Source: Candidatus Zixiibacteriota bacterium
GTDB lineage: Bacteria > Zixibacteria > MSB-5A5 > GN15 > FEB-12
NCBI GenBank assembly: GCA_029860345.1
Contig: JAOUBJ010000004.1
Coordinates: 266,943 to 330,942 of the forward strand
Reading direction: 5' to 3'
DNA length: 64,000 nt
The notes beneath the pieces were generated by a model, which saw nothing but the letters and a program-made list of their open reading frames with translations, had not been told where the DNA came from and searched no databases. Below are positions 16,483 through 25,404 of this stretch, in pieces; within the stretch, counting starts at the first letter, position 1, and every line of letters starts with the position of its first letter. Both the position numbers and the translations under genes were made by a program.

Positions 16483-19242
16483 ATGAGAACGACTTCCATA
16501 TTATTGAGTTATCTATTGCCGTTGCTTATTGTCGCTGCCGGTTCGGTTGGGACAGCCAATGCAGGCGATCAAAGCTACCCCCAATTCGTAGATTGCTCAC
16601 CCAGAATGTCCGGCGACCATTGTGATTCGTTTTACTTTCAGGTGCGAGCGGAACTACCTGAGAGGGATCATCCTAACAATGCCAACATCCGCTACCATCT
16701 TATGTCCGGACCGGGGGAGATCGACGAGCATACCGGCTGGTGGCATTGGTATACTGACACCGCAACCTTCTCCTGGTGGCATTCGGTTGAGATTGCTGCT
16801 TCGGTCGGCCATAGCCCGATGCATACGACGCCACCGGAGGAGTACTGCCGGTTCATGGTGGAACCGCAGGATGTATTCAGCCGTATCCTTCTGGATGGAC
16901 AGCCGCACCGGTCGATCTTTTTCGTCACAGCCCCGGGGGTACATGAATTCGACATTGAAATAGTTGACCCGGATGAGTGTGACGCACCGACAGTGGAGAT
17001 ATTTCGCGTATGGTATCCACCCGCGGGTTCGCTTTATATCGAGAATGACAAGCTGATCTTTGAGGCGGCTGAGGCTGACCAGGGCAAGAAGTTCCAGGTT
17101 ACTCTCCATACGCCGGGCGGTCCTCCCACCCCGGTGCATGAGTTCTACTTCGATACACGAGAAAACATACCCACCCCGGTGTTCTATCGCTGCTCAGACG
17201 ACATAACTATGACGGCGTGTGACGAGGTTCATTATGCACCGTTGGCGCGCTTTCCGGATTCTGTGAGTAGTAGTGGGATACTCTACGATCTGGTCAGCGG
17301 CCCGGGCCATATGGTGGGAAACTGGCATTGGACTTTCGAACCGACAGTAGCGGATATCGGTCAGACTTATGAGGTCGAAATCGCGGCTCGTTATGGACCG
17401 GTCGTTACCAGCGGCGATGAGAACTGCCGCTTCAATGTGACAGTAATCGAGCAACCTGTCGGCATTCATCCCATGGATTTCACCTGCGGTGAGCCTATAA
17501 CGATCCCATCGGAGATTTCATCTTCGTTCAATATGCGGGTCTTTGCCGGCGACTGTTCTAAGACACGGGTTAGAGTGGCAGAGGTGACACCCTCGTTCGT
17601 CGGCACGATAGATGTGGTTGAGAATCGCGGATCGAACAGTCCCAACAGAGAGACTCATCGTTTGACGGTTTTGCCGGACAGTCTGGATGGAGATCAGACG
17701 TTCCATCTGGTGATCGAGTGCATTAGTATTTCAGGGGAGTATTACAGCTGTGAAATAGATCTGGTGGTCGAGGAGTTACAACCGTACCGGATAGTTATCC
17801 AGACATTGGAGGAGGTGCAGCAGGGTGAACACGCCTATGTCGACGTGGTGCTGGAGGAGGGCAACATACCGATGGGCGGATTCAGTTTCTCTTTGACCCA
17901 TAACGTATCGGCCCTGATGCCGGTAGGCGCAAGTCCGGGACCGTTCTTCCAGCAGTGTAATTGGGCGGACCTCGAATTCCATCGCGGTCCCATCGGACCG
18001 CCGCAGGACGATCTGCCGCCGGGACTATTTCGCGTATCAGGGCAAGCCGGCCATAAAGGAGACACTCTTCGGCCGACTTGCTTTTTTCCCGATAGTTTAC
18101 CTGCGACACTGTTTACGATTGATTTTCTGGTCACCAATGACCGGACGTTTGAATGCGATTCACCTCCGGTCGACTTCTTCTGGCAGCACTGTTTCGACAA
18201 CAGGATTTCATCGAAAACCGGTCGAGATATCTTCATGTCGCGTGAGGTCTTCGATAGCGAGGGCAGTCTGCTGACGCCGGAGACGATCCCGTCGTATTCC
18301 GGGGCGCCGGATAGCTGTCTGGATGGTTCGCGAGGTGACCAAACTCATCGCCTGATCGATTTTTACGGCGGAGCCTTACATATAGCCTGTGACACCACCG
18401 GCTGGTGTCAACCGGGTGACTTGAACTCCGACGGGGTACCTTTCCAGGTGTCCGATGCTGTTCTCTACACCAATTACTTTGTCAGAGGTTTGTCGGTGTT
18501 TAGCGACACGACCTGTATAGCCGAACGCAGCGATGCCAATCAGGACGGAATCCCGCTGTCGATTGCGGACCTGCAGTACATTATCCAAATAATCGTCGGT
18601 GATGGCGACCCCTATTTTCAGTGGGACAGCACATCCTCAAACCCGGCTATCTTCAGACAGGCGTCTGATGGTGTGGCGAGTGTGTCCACCCCGGACACTC
18701 TGGGTCCGGTTTGGTTTCATTTCGGCGGCGTCGTTACACCGCAGAATCTGACCGATGTTGTCGGCATGGATTACCATCACCGCTCCGATTCGACAACAAG
18801 TGTCTGGTTGGGATCATTAAGCGGCGGCCGCATCCCGGCCGGGCCGCTGCTTGGCAATGTCCATGCGCCGCTGCTGGAAGTACAGACCTGCACCTATACC
18901 GGCGCCAAAGTCGAGGCGATTATCGATCAAGTATTGGGTATCGACGTAGACGATGGAATCGTGCCGACGGAATATGCGTTGGAACAGAACTATCCCAACC
19001 CGTTCAATAATTCTACGGTCATACAGTTCGATCTGCCACAAGCAGGCGACGTGAGAATCAAGATATATAATGTACTCGGCCGCGTTGTCTATCAGAAGAC
19101 ACAGTACTTCGGGCACGGTCGAAAGGAGTTTGTCTGGGACGGGCGTTCGATGGCCGGAGGAGAGGTTGCCGCCGGTGTCTATTTCTACCGTCTGGAGTCG
19201 GGGTCGTTCACCCAGACCAAGAAGATGCTGCTGCTAAAGTAA
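16483..19242 (+). CDS. Secreted protein with cohesin-like module, dockerin-like loops and type IX-style sorting domain
   Basis: The 919-residue protein has signal peptide MRTTSILLSYLLPLLIVAAGSV and several beta-sandwich-like repeats (RYHLMSGPGEIDEHTGWWHW and YDLVSGPGHMVGNWHW). From about 430 to 630 comes a cohesin-like module (MGGFSFSLTHN to RLIDFYGGALHI). This is also present in the secreted protein at 51341-53779. Two calcium loops follow (GDLNSDGVPFQVSD and SDANQDGIPLSIAD). The last 85 residues, from NYPNPFNNSTVIQFDLP to KKMLLLK, match a Por/type A sorting domain, implying export by a type IX-like system. No enzyme motif is visible. A GGGAAGAG ribosome site precedes the ATG. Confidence 0.87.
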   Translation: MRTTSILLSYLLPLLIVAAGSVGTANAGDQSYPQFVDCSPRMSGDHCDSFYFQVRAELPERDHPNNANIRYHLMSGPGEIDEHTGWWHWYTDTATFSWWHSVEIAASVGHSPMHTTPPEEYCRFMVEPQDVFSRILLDGQPHRSIFFVTAPGVHEFDIEIVDPDECDAPTVEIFRVWYPPAGSLYIENDKLIFEAAEADQGKKFQVTLHTPGGPPTPVHEFYFDTRENIPTPVFYRCSDDITMTACDEVHYAPLARFPDSVSSSGILYDLVSGPGHMVGNWHWTFEPTVADIGQTYEVEIAARYGPVVTSGDENCRFNVTVIEQPVGIHPMDFTCGEPITIPSEISSSFNMRVFAGDCSKTRVRVAEVTPSFVGTIDVVENRGSNSPNRETHRLTVLPDSLDGDQTFHLVIECISISGEYYSCEIDLVVEELQPYRIVIQTLEEVQQGEHAYVDVVLEEGNIPMGGFSFSLTHNVSALMPVGASPGPFFQQCNWADLEFHRGPIGPPQDDLPPGLFRVSGQAGHKGDTLRPTCFFPDSLPATLFTIDFLVTNDRTFECDSPPVDFFWQHCFDNRISSKTGRDIFMSREVFDSEGSLLTPETIPSYSGAPDSCLDGSRGDQTHRLIDFYGGALHIACDTTGWCQPGDLNSDGVPFQVSDAVLYTNYFVRGLSVFSDTTCIAERSDANQDGIPLSIADLQYIIQIIVGDGDPYFQWDSTSSNPAIFRQASDGVASVSTPDTLGPVWFHFGGVVTPQNLTDVVGMDYHHRSDSTTSVWLGSLSGGRIPAGPLLGNVHAPLLEVQTCTYTGAKVEAIIDQVLGIDVDDGIVPTEYALEQNYPNPFNNSTVIQFDLPQAGDVRIKIYNVLGRVVYQKTQYFGHGRKEFVWDGRSMAGGEVAAGVYFYRLESGSFTQTKKMLLLK

Positions 19243-19421
19243 TTGACAGATGAGCCATAAACGGCTCTCTTGCGCTTCGCTCGTATACAACTTTACCCTC
19301 AGCGGGAAAGGGCCCAGCGCAACTTGAATTACATGCGCCCGACCTTTTGGGACGTACCTCGGTCAAAGACTCTCCAATTTTATGGTTGATATAGACAGCC
19401 GGTGCACCTAACCTCTGGAGT

Positions 19422-21359
19422 ATGATACACCGAGTTGCTCTATGTTTACTGCTCTGTCTGTTCGCTTCGAAAACGGTGGCGCAGGATAGCACCGGTCTGA
19501 GCCCGGAACAGTTCGGACTGATGCATCTTTCCGAGTATCTGGGGCTGAAGCCGTCCGATATCAGCTTCCGCCCCGACTATACCGAGCCGGACTCGTTTCG
19601 ACTCCAGATCATATCCGATCTGATGGTGCGACCTCTTCAGATGATCGACTACACGCAGATGCTCAAAGATGCCCACGTGCCGACCCAGCCTGAGGTGTTG
19701 GCCGGGATTCTGTTCTCCGACCTGGCCGGCGAGGGCCAGACCGTTCGAGCCCGGCCATATCGAGGCGATCCGTCGGAAGTTGCCCGGCAGTACAACCTGC
19801 ACTATAGGAACGAAGACCTGAATCGTTTGTTGACCAGGGCGGCGATCTATCTTAATGTCATCTTTCCCGGCTCAACCGAAATGATGCTCTCGAAACTCAC
19901 CCCGGCCCAACGGAAGTTCTTGACCGTAGAACTCAAGGAACTGATTGTCGAACACGTTGAGCATGAGTTCTTCACGGTCGAGCAGTCCGACTCGGTGGAG
20001 AAAGTCGAAGAAGGATATGCCGAGGAGTTTGCCCAATTCGGACACCTGATCGACCCCGATCCGGTCATAGCGGCCGGGATTGATTGTCTGCGTGAAGTAC
20101 TGCTTGAGTCTCAGAACCTTAGACGGAAACTACAATCCGGCGACGTCCATCAGATGCTTACCACCACCGGATATCTGCCGGACGATGCCGACCGGGAGGC
20201 CTATCTCGGTTTTCAGTCCGGATGGAAGGTCGGCGGTCCCGGTAATGACTACTATGAAGGCGACTTCAGCTTTATCGTCGATTTGGGCGGCAACGATGTT
20301 TACAATCTCGAATATGATCCCGATAATCCTCACGGCGTAATCATAATCGATTTGAGCGGTAATGATATATATCGCACCGAAGATGATTTTGGACTGGCTT
20401 CCGGCTGTCTATCGGTGGGCCTGCTGGTGGATTTCGGCGGTGATGATCGTTACGACGCCAAATCGTTCGCGCTCGGCTCAGGCTTTTTCGGATTCGGGTT
20501 GCTCTATGACGCCGAGGGGATCGACCGCTACGAAGGCGACACTCATGTCGAAGCCGCCGCCGTGTTCGGTTTGGGATTGCTTATCGATGAAGGTGGCCGC
20601 GACATCTACAACGCTGCTTTGTACGCTCAGGGATTCGGCGGGGTCGGTGGCATCGGACTGATCTATGACAGCGACGGTTCCGACAGCTACTACGCCGGCG
20701 GAAAGTACAAAGACATACTGCGGTATGAGGATCACTACTTGTCATTGTCGCAAGGATTCGGTTACGGCGTGCGTCCGTGGATGTCAGGCGGCATCGGCGC
20801 CATTATCGATCTGAAGGGCAACGACTCTTACTACTCCGATATTTTCGCGCAGGCGGCCAGCTACTGGTGGTCGCTGGGGTTCATATACGATTCATCCGGT
20901 AATGACAACTACCAGTCATTCCAGTATGCCCAGGGAGCGGCCACACACATGACGCTGGGAATCTTGATCGACGATTACGGCTCCGATGCCTATTTCGGCA
21001 AGGGTTTGATGCATGGTTGTGGTCACGACTATGCCGCCGGTATCCTTCTGGACCGACACGGCAACGATACCTACACCGCCTACGACCTCTCGCAGGGGGC
21101 AGGCTCGGCCAACGGTGTCGGCTTGCTGATCGACAGCGAGGGGGAGGATCGCTATTTTGTCAAGAATCCGCTTAATACACAAGGGTATGGCAACCCGCGC
21201 AGGGACTTTGGCTCGATAGGCTTGTTCATCGATCTTGGCGGCGCCGATCAGTACCTGGGTAACGGGCGCAACGATTTCTACTGGCGAACCGATTCCAAGT
21301 GGGGCGGCGGCATGGATATCGAGTTGAACCCGGTCGACAGCAGCGAGGGGGATCAATGA
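19422..21359 (+). CDS. Secreted solenoid protein with about twelve DxxGxDxY repeats
   Basis: I do not recognise the function. The 645-residue protein has a good signal peptide (MIHRVALCLLLCLFASKTVA). A mainly helical N-terminal part (to about 265) precedes about twelve tandem units of 26-27 residues. Each begins with D-x-x-G-x-D-x-Y and ends in a G-h-L-h-h strand; examples are DLSGNDIYRTEDDFG, DSSGNDNYQSFQYAQG and DRHGNDTYTAYDLSQG. The periodicity suggests a beta-solenoid, and the Asp/Gly turns may bind calcium. The ribosome site GGAG is only one base from the ATG, so the start is chosen from the signal peptide. The stop overlaps the start of the next gene (ATGA). Confidence 0.8.
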   Translation: MIHRVALCLLLCLFASKTVAQDSTGLSPEQFGLMHLSEYLGLKPSDISFRPDYTEPDSFRLQIISDLMVRPLQMIDYTQMLKDAHVPTQPEVLAGILFSDLAGEGQTVRARPYRGDPSEVARQYNLHYRNEDLNRLLTRAAIYLNVIFPGSTEMMLSKLTPAQRKFLTVELKELIVEHVEHEFFTVEQSDSVEKVEEGYAEEFAQFGHLIDPDPVIAAGIDCLREVLLESQNLRRKLQSGDVHQMLTTTGYLPDDADREAYLGFQSGWKVGGPGNDYYEGDFSFIVDLGGNDVYNLEYDPDNPHGVIIIDLSGNDIYRTEDDFGLASGCLSVGLLVDFGGDDRYDAKSFALGSGFFGFGLLYDAEGIDRYEGDTHVEAAAVFGLGLLIDEGGRDIYNAALYAQGFGGVGGIGLIYDSDGSDSYYAGGKYKDILRYEDHYLSLSQGFGYGVRPWMSGGIGAIIDLKGNDSYYSDIFAQAASYWWSLGFIYDSSGNDNYQSFQYAQGAATHMTLGILIDDYGSDAYFGKGLMHGCGHDYAAGILLDRHGNDTYTAYDLSQGAGSANGVGLLIDSEGEDRYFVKNPLNTQGYGNPRRDFGSIGLFIDLGGADQYLGNGRNDFYWRTDSKWGGGMDIELNPVDSSEGDQ

Positions 21360-22471
21360 GACGGCAATATGTGAGAAGTGCGGTGCCCCCGAACCGTTGT
21401 GTCGGGTCTTGGACACGCCGGAGGCGTGGTTGTGACCCGACAACGAGCAACGTGACCCAAAGTGGCTGCGGGTCACACGAATTCGCTTACGCGACTGCGC
21501 AGGACCCGCCGCAACATGCGGCAAGGGCTTTCTCAACAAGCTCAAATGTGATAGTCATGGCGACCATCTGCCTGTTACTATTGGGTATGGTGACTCAGTC
21601 GCAAGCATCCGGTAGTGTCCAGCAGAAGTTTGACTCTCTGTTCATGATAGCATCATCAGGCGAAGTCCAGTTCAGAGATATGGTCGAGCCGGCCAAGGAT
21701 TCAATCGCCGCCATGGGTGTCGAGGTGGTGCCCCACCTTATCGACAAATTCACCACCAAATCGGCCCGCGAACGGTGGACGGTGATTCATGTCCTCAAAC
21801 GAATCGGCAGCCCGGCCGTGCCGCTGTTGGTGGAGGCACTGAACCTGTCGGATGGACTGGTGGTGCAGCGAGTCTGTTGGGCGTTAGGGGACATTGCCGA
21901 TTCGGCCGCGGTGCAGCCTCTGATTGAAGTCCGACATCATCCGCGCTGGCAGGTGCGAGATCAGGCCATTGGAGCTTTGGGCAAAATCGGTGACCGGGCC
22001 GCCGCCTCGGTGGTGGTGGAAGCGCTGCTCGACAGTATCGGACAAGTGCGCAAAGCAGCGGCTGTCTCGGCAGGCAAGCTGGCCGCCAATTCAGGTATCG
22101 CCAGACTGGTGCATCTGCTTTCAGACGGTTTCTATGGCGCCCGGCTATCCGCCGAACATTCACTTTTGAGTCTGGACACGGCGGCAGTAGTCGAAGCGTT
22201 GACCGATTCCATCGATGCATCCGATCCATTGTTGGGCTCCTTGAGCTGTCGCATACTCGGGCGGTTAGGCACACCAAGGTGTGTTGCTGTTTTGCTGGCC
22301 CAGGCTCACTCGGCGGTCCCCGACCGACGCGCCCACGCCGTCCTGGCTCTGACTCATGCCGCCGGTGACAACGGCTCCAAAGTGAGCGAGTTCTTTGCCG
22401 AACGCGAACCGGATCGTTTGGCTCGCCTAAAGATGATCTCCGCTACCGGTTCTCTCGCTCATGAACGATAA
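21356..22471 (+). CDS. HEAT-repeat protein with a repeat-derived N-terminal extension
   Basis: The body of this protein (from about residue 85) is built of HEAT repeats such as RWTVIHVLKRIGSPAVPLLVEAL and RDQAIGALGKIGDRAAASVVVEAL, which form protein-binding scaffolds. The ATG at 21356 overlaps the upstream TGA and follows a GAGGGGGAT ribosome site. The first 67 codons, however, cross a chain of DNA palindromes (21400-21476 and a third hairpin near 21510) and read as Arg/Cys-rich nonsense. A signal-like segment VIVMATICLLLLGMVTQSQA starts at GTG 21548 or ATG 21557, which may be the original start. The gene overlaps the next by 11 bases. Partner unknown. Confidence 0.7.
   Translation: MRRQYVRSAVPPNRCVGSWTRRRRGCDPTTSNVTQSGCGSHEFAYATAQDPPQHAARAFSTSSNVIVMATICLLLLGMVTQSQASGSVQQKFDSLFMIASSGEVQFRDMVEPAKDSIAAMGVEVVPHLIDKFTTKSARERWTVIHVLKRIGSPAVPLLVEALNLSDGLVVQRVCWALGDIADSAAVQPLIEVRHHPRWQVRDQAIGALGKIGDRAAASVVVEALLDSIGQVRKAAAVSAGKLAANSGIARLVHLLSDGFYGARLSAEHSLLSLDTAAVVEALTDSIDASDPLLGSLSCRILGRLGTPRCVAVLLAQAHSAVPDRRAHAVLALTHAAGDNGSKVSEFFAEREPDRLARLKMISATGSLAHER
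21400..21476. repeat. Palindromic element cluster at the 5' end of the HEAT gene
   Basis: TGTCGGGTC (21400-21408) pairs with GACCCGACA (21434-21442), with an inner stem CACGCC / GGCGTG. A second stem, GTGACCC (21452-21458) / GGGTCAC (21470-21476), follows directly, and GCCGCA / TGCGGC near 21510 makes a third. The open frame crosses them without a stop. Confidence 0.8.
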
Positions 22472-23684
22472 CAAGCTGCACAAGAAACTGCGCCGTCTTG
22501 ACAAACTGATCACAACCGACGAGAGTAAGAACCGGCCAACCACCAACGTCCCCGAGCACTACAAAACACTGGCGCAAGCCCTGGCCGGTGAACTGATAAC
22601 CAATCATGCCGGTGCTTACTGTCTGGTTCGTACATTCTACTCCGGCGCCTATCGTCATGGGCGGCTTCAGTTGCCGACCGAACAACTCGGCCGCTCGCTG
22701 GCCCGCTCTGCTTTTGCCATGAAAGAACTACCGGGCAGCGCGGAGGTATCTTCGCTATTATTCGTCGACACCGAGACCACCGGGTTGGGCGGTAGTGGAG
22801 CGGTTGCCTTCCTGGTTGGATGTGGCTCGGTGACCGAAAACGGCTTCGAGGTGCGTCAATACTTGATGCCTGACTACTCCGATGAGGCTGCTATGCTCGA
22901 AGCGCTGCAGGAAGAGTTTTCGTCCGACAAAACTCTGGTTACGTACAACGGCGCCGCATTCGATCTGCCGCTTCTGCGGGGCCGCATGATTGTCAATCGA
23001 GTGGCTCGTGAACTGGCCATGGCCGACCATCTCGATCTTTTGCACGCAGCACGACGATTGTTCCGCAGGCGGCTGGGAGATTGCTCGCTGACCAACGTCG
23101 AGCGTGAACTGTTTGAGTTTTATCGCCAAGATGATGTCCCCGGCTACTTGATACCGTCGATCTATTTCGACTGGCTTGGCACGCGCCGGCTTGACGGTTT
23201 GCTCGGTGTGCTGGAGCACAATCGGCTTGATATCGTCAGCCTGTGGTTTCTTGCTGTTATGGTCGCAGAGGCTTTTGCCAGCGATGGTTCCACACTTGAC
23301 TCAGCCGATGATTTGCATTCTCTGGCGCGAGTTTACTCAAGGCGTAAATATCACCACAAGGTGGTCGATTTGTGTCGTCGCCGCGAGGAGATCCAGCCGG
23401 GTGTTGCGCAGCCGGACGTGGCTTTGTTCCAGGCTCAGGCTTTCAAGCGGGCCGGTGAAAAAGAGCAGGCAGCTTCGCTTTGGCGCTCACTCTCAGGCGG
23501 TGACAGTCGCGAGGCATATTGGGCCAATCTGGAACTGGCCAAACACTTCGAGCATTCCACCCGGGATTACCACCAAGCTCTACGCTTTGCCAAGATGGCG
23601 CAGCGCATCTGCCCCTACGGCAAGAGTCATCGGGATAGCTTGAAGCATCGAATCAAGCGGCTCACGACCAGGATAAAGGGCTGA
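22461..23684 (+). CDS. YprB-like RNase H-fold exonuclease with C-terminal TPR region
   Basis: The protein resembles the YprB/DnaQ-like 3'-5' exonuclease family, which uses two metal ions. In 407 residues the acidic motifs are visible: FVDTETTGLGG (Exo I), TYNGAAFDLPLL (Exo II) and LEHNRLDIVSL (Exo III). LGDCSLTNVERELF between them is typical of the YprB group. The C-terminal 120 residues (SLARVYSRRKYHHKVVDLCR onward) look like tetratricopeptide helices. It starts inside the end of the HEAT gene, so the two are probably translationally coupled. No secretion signal is seen. The nucleic-acid substrate is unknown. Confidence 0.85.
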   Translation: MNDNKLHKKLRRLDKLITTDESKNRPTTNVPEHYKTLAQALAGELITNHAGAYCLVRTFYSGAYRHGRLQLPTEQLGRSLARSAFAMKELPGSAEVSSLLFVDTETTGLGGSGAVAFLVGCGSVTENGFEVRQYLMPDYSDEAAMLEALQEEFSSDKTLVTYNGAAFDLPLLRGRMIVNRVARELAMADHLDLLHAARRLFRRRLGDCSLTNVERELFEFYRQDDVPGYLIPSIYFDWLGTRRLDGLLGVLEHNRLDIVSLWFLAVMVAEAFASDGSTLDSADDLHSLARVYSRRKYHHKVVDLCRRREEIQPGVAQPDVALFQAQAFKRAGEKEQAASLWRSLSGGDSREAYWANLELAKHFEHSTRDYHQALRFAKMAQRICPYGKSHRDSLKHRIKRLTTRIKG

Positions 23685-23768
23685 TCGACGCTCTTTTCTG
23701 CCAAAAGCTCTCAATAGGTTCCGTTACCTACCGATAGAACTATTAGGAACGATTACTGGCGGATTACT

Positions 23769-25103
23769 ATGACCAATGATATCTTTGAACAGATTCTGAA
23801 AGACCACAAAGAACTCTCGTCGCTGCCACAGACACTGGCCGAAGTGCTGAAGATTGTCAAAGACGAGAACGCTTCCACTCGTGATCTGGCCGACGTGCTG
23901 GTGAAGGACCCGGCCCTGACAGCCAAGTTGCTGCGTATTGTCAACAGTCCCTATTACGGCGCCGGTCGCGAGATTACCACCGTCACTCAGGCAGCCATGA
24001 CTCTGGGCACGCGGGCTATCTCCGCTCTGGCTTTGTCCAGTTCGATTTATGATCTGTCGGGGCAGTGGCAGGTTTCGGTGGATCGGCAGCGTTTCTGGCG
24101 ACACTCACTGGAAGTGGCTATGGCGGCTCGGATGATTGCCCGTGAGAGCGGTTATGCCTACCCGGAGGAGGCCTTCATCTGCGGTTTGCTGCACGATATC
24201 GGCATACTGATCCTGGAAAAATCGTTCCCGGACAAGTTTCAGCGTATCTGGAAACAGGCCGAAGCCGGTGAATCAATCAGTGAATTGGAAGAGCATATCT
24301 GGGGCACCAACCATGCTCGGATCGGTCAATTCTTGTTGGAACAATGGGGCCTGCCGGCGGTGATATGTGAGGCGGTGGGACATCATCATAGCCAGATATT
24401 AACCGAGAGCACCGATCCGGAGTTGCGTCCGGCACAGATCGTTTCGCTGGCCAATCTGGTTTCCAGGTTTACGATCGCCAAAGTACGGCCGGAACTGGCT
24501 GAGAATGCCGAGAGTATGTCGACCCTATCCGCCGCTCTGGAACTGGCGCCGCCCAGGTTGGTGCAATTACAGGAAGACCTGCTGTCGGCTTTCATAGAGG
24601 AAGCAAAGTTCCTTGAAATCGAAATCGGATCGCCCGAAGAGTTGCTGATAGAGGCAAATCGGATTATCTACTCACACTATCTCTCGGTAGAAAATCTGCT
24701 CAGCGAGAACCGGCGGATGCAACAGGAAGTAGCTCGTGCCCAGATGGAGAAAGCCACCCTGGAAGCGCTCAAGACGATCACGGCCACCTTCAATCATTAT
24801 ATCAACAACGCTTCGGCCACCATTCTCGGGCGGGCGCAACTAATTGAGTTGAAGATTAAAAGCGATGAAATCGGTGATCCCAACGGTGAGGCGGCCGGTG
24901 CCATGAGCACGATCGTTGAGGGTGTCAACACTATCACATCGGTTATCGCCGAGCTTCAGGAGTTGACCAAATTCAAAACCACCGTATACCACGACGACAC
25001 CTATATCATTGATTTGGAGGGTCGTCTCAAGAAACAGCTGGACCATTTGCAACGGGGCCACTCGGCCGCAGCAGTTGCAAAACCTCCCCCACAATCTACT
25101 TAG
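23769..25103 (+). CDS. HDOD-domain signalling protein with kinase-like dimerisation helix
   Basis: HDOD proteins act in bacterial signal transduction, usually with response regulators or cyclic nucleotides. The N-terminal 220 residues have the family motifs LPQTLAEVLKIVKDE, DPALTAKLLRIVNSPYYG and the helical core EEAFICGLLHDIGILIL. Residues of about 310-380 form a coiled helix with TITATFNHYINNASATILGR. This parallels the H-box of histidine kinases (HEINNPL), but no ATPase domain follows. The 444-residue protein ends 65 residues later. It is convergent with the Crp/Fnr gene across a repeat-filled gap. Confidence 0.85.
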   Translation: MTNDIFEQILKDHKELSSLPQTLAEVLKIVKDENASTRDLADVLVKDPALTAKLLRIVNSPYYGAGREITTVTQAAMTLGTRAISALALSSSIYDLSGQWQVSVDRQRFWRHSLEVAMAARMIARESGYAYPEEAFICGLLHDIGILILEKSFPDKFQRIWKQAEAGESISELEEHIWGTNHARIGQFLLEQWGLPAVICEAVGHHHSQILTESTDPELRPAQIVSLANLVSRFTIAKVRPELAENAESMSTLSAALELAPPRLVQLQEDLLSAFIEEAKFLEIEIGSPEELLIEANRIIYSHYLSVENLLSENRRMQQEVARAQMEKATLEALKTITATFNHYINNASATILGRAQLIELKIKSDEIGDPNGEAAGAMSTIVEGVNTITSVIAELQELTKFKTTVYHDDTYIIDLEGRLKKQLDHLQRGHSAAAVAKPPPQST

Positions 25104-25404
25104 CGGTGATAAATCGCCCATAAATGGGTTTCAAGCGCTACGCCTTTGCCCACGTCATGCTGGCGTAGGCCAGCATCCAGTCTTGGAATACAGACCTGGA
25201 TTCCGGCCTTCGCCGGAATGACATGCACCGAGGTTTTGGTGGGGTCTTCGGTAAAAAACTCACCTGCCGCAAGGCTCTAGGTGGGGTACCTGTGTCGGGC
25301 GAGGTCGCCGCGACACCACCCATGCCGCGACACCACCCATGCCTCGACTCCGCTCGGCATGACATGAACAGGTGCGAAGCGAATAAAGCCCTTTTATGGG
25401 CCAT
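25104..25404. repeat. Intergenic mosaic of palindromic repeats between convergent genes
   Basis: This 301-base gap holds no gene. Elements in order are a CCCATAAATGGG palindrome inside GGTGATAAATCGCCC (a reversed copy lies at 33696-33735), a GTCATGCTGG...CCAGCATCCAG element, GGATTCCGGCCTT/CGCCGGAATGAC at 25198-25221, a GTGTCGGGCGAGGTCGCC element (25280-25320) and a CCTCGACTCCGCTCGGCATG element. All belong to widely dispersed intergenic repeat types; several recur in this window. Confidence 0.8.

Noticed and set aside
25104-25404. CRISPR array, considered because of clustered short repeats
   Set aside because: The elements are different palindromes in irregular order, with no constant repeat-spacer spacing and no cas genes.
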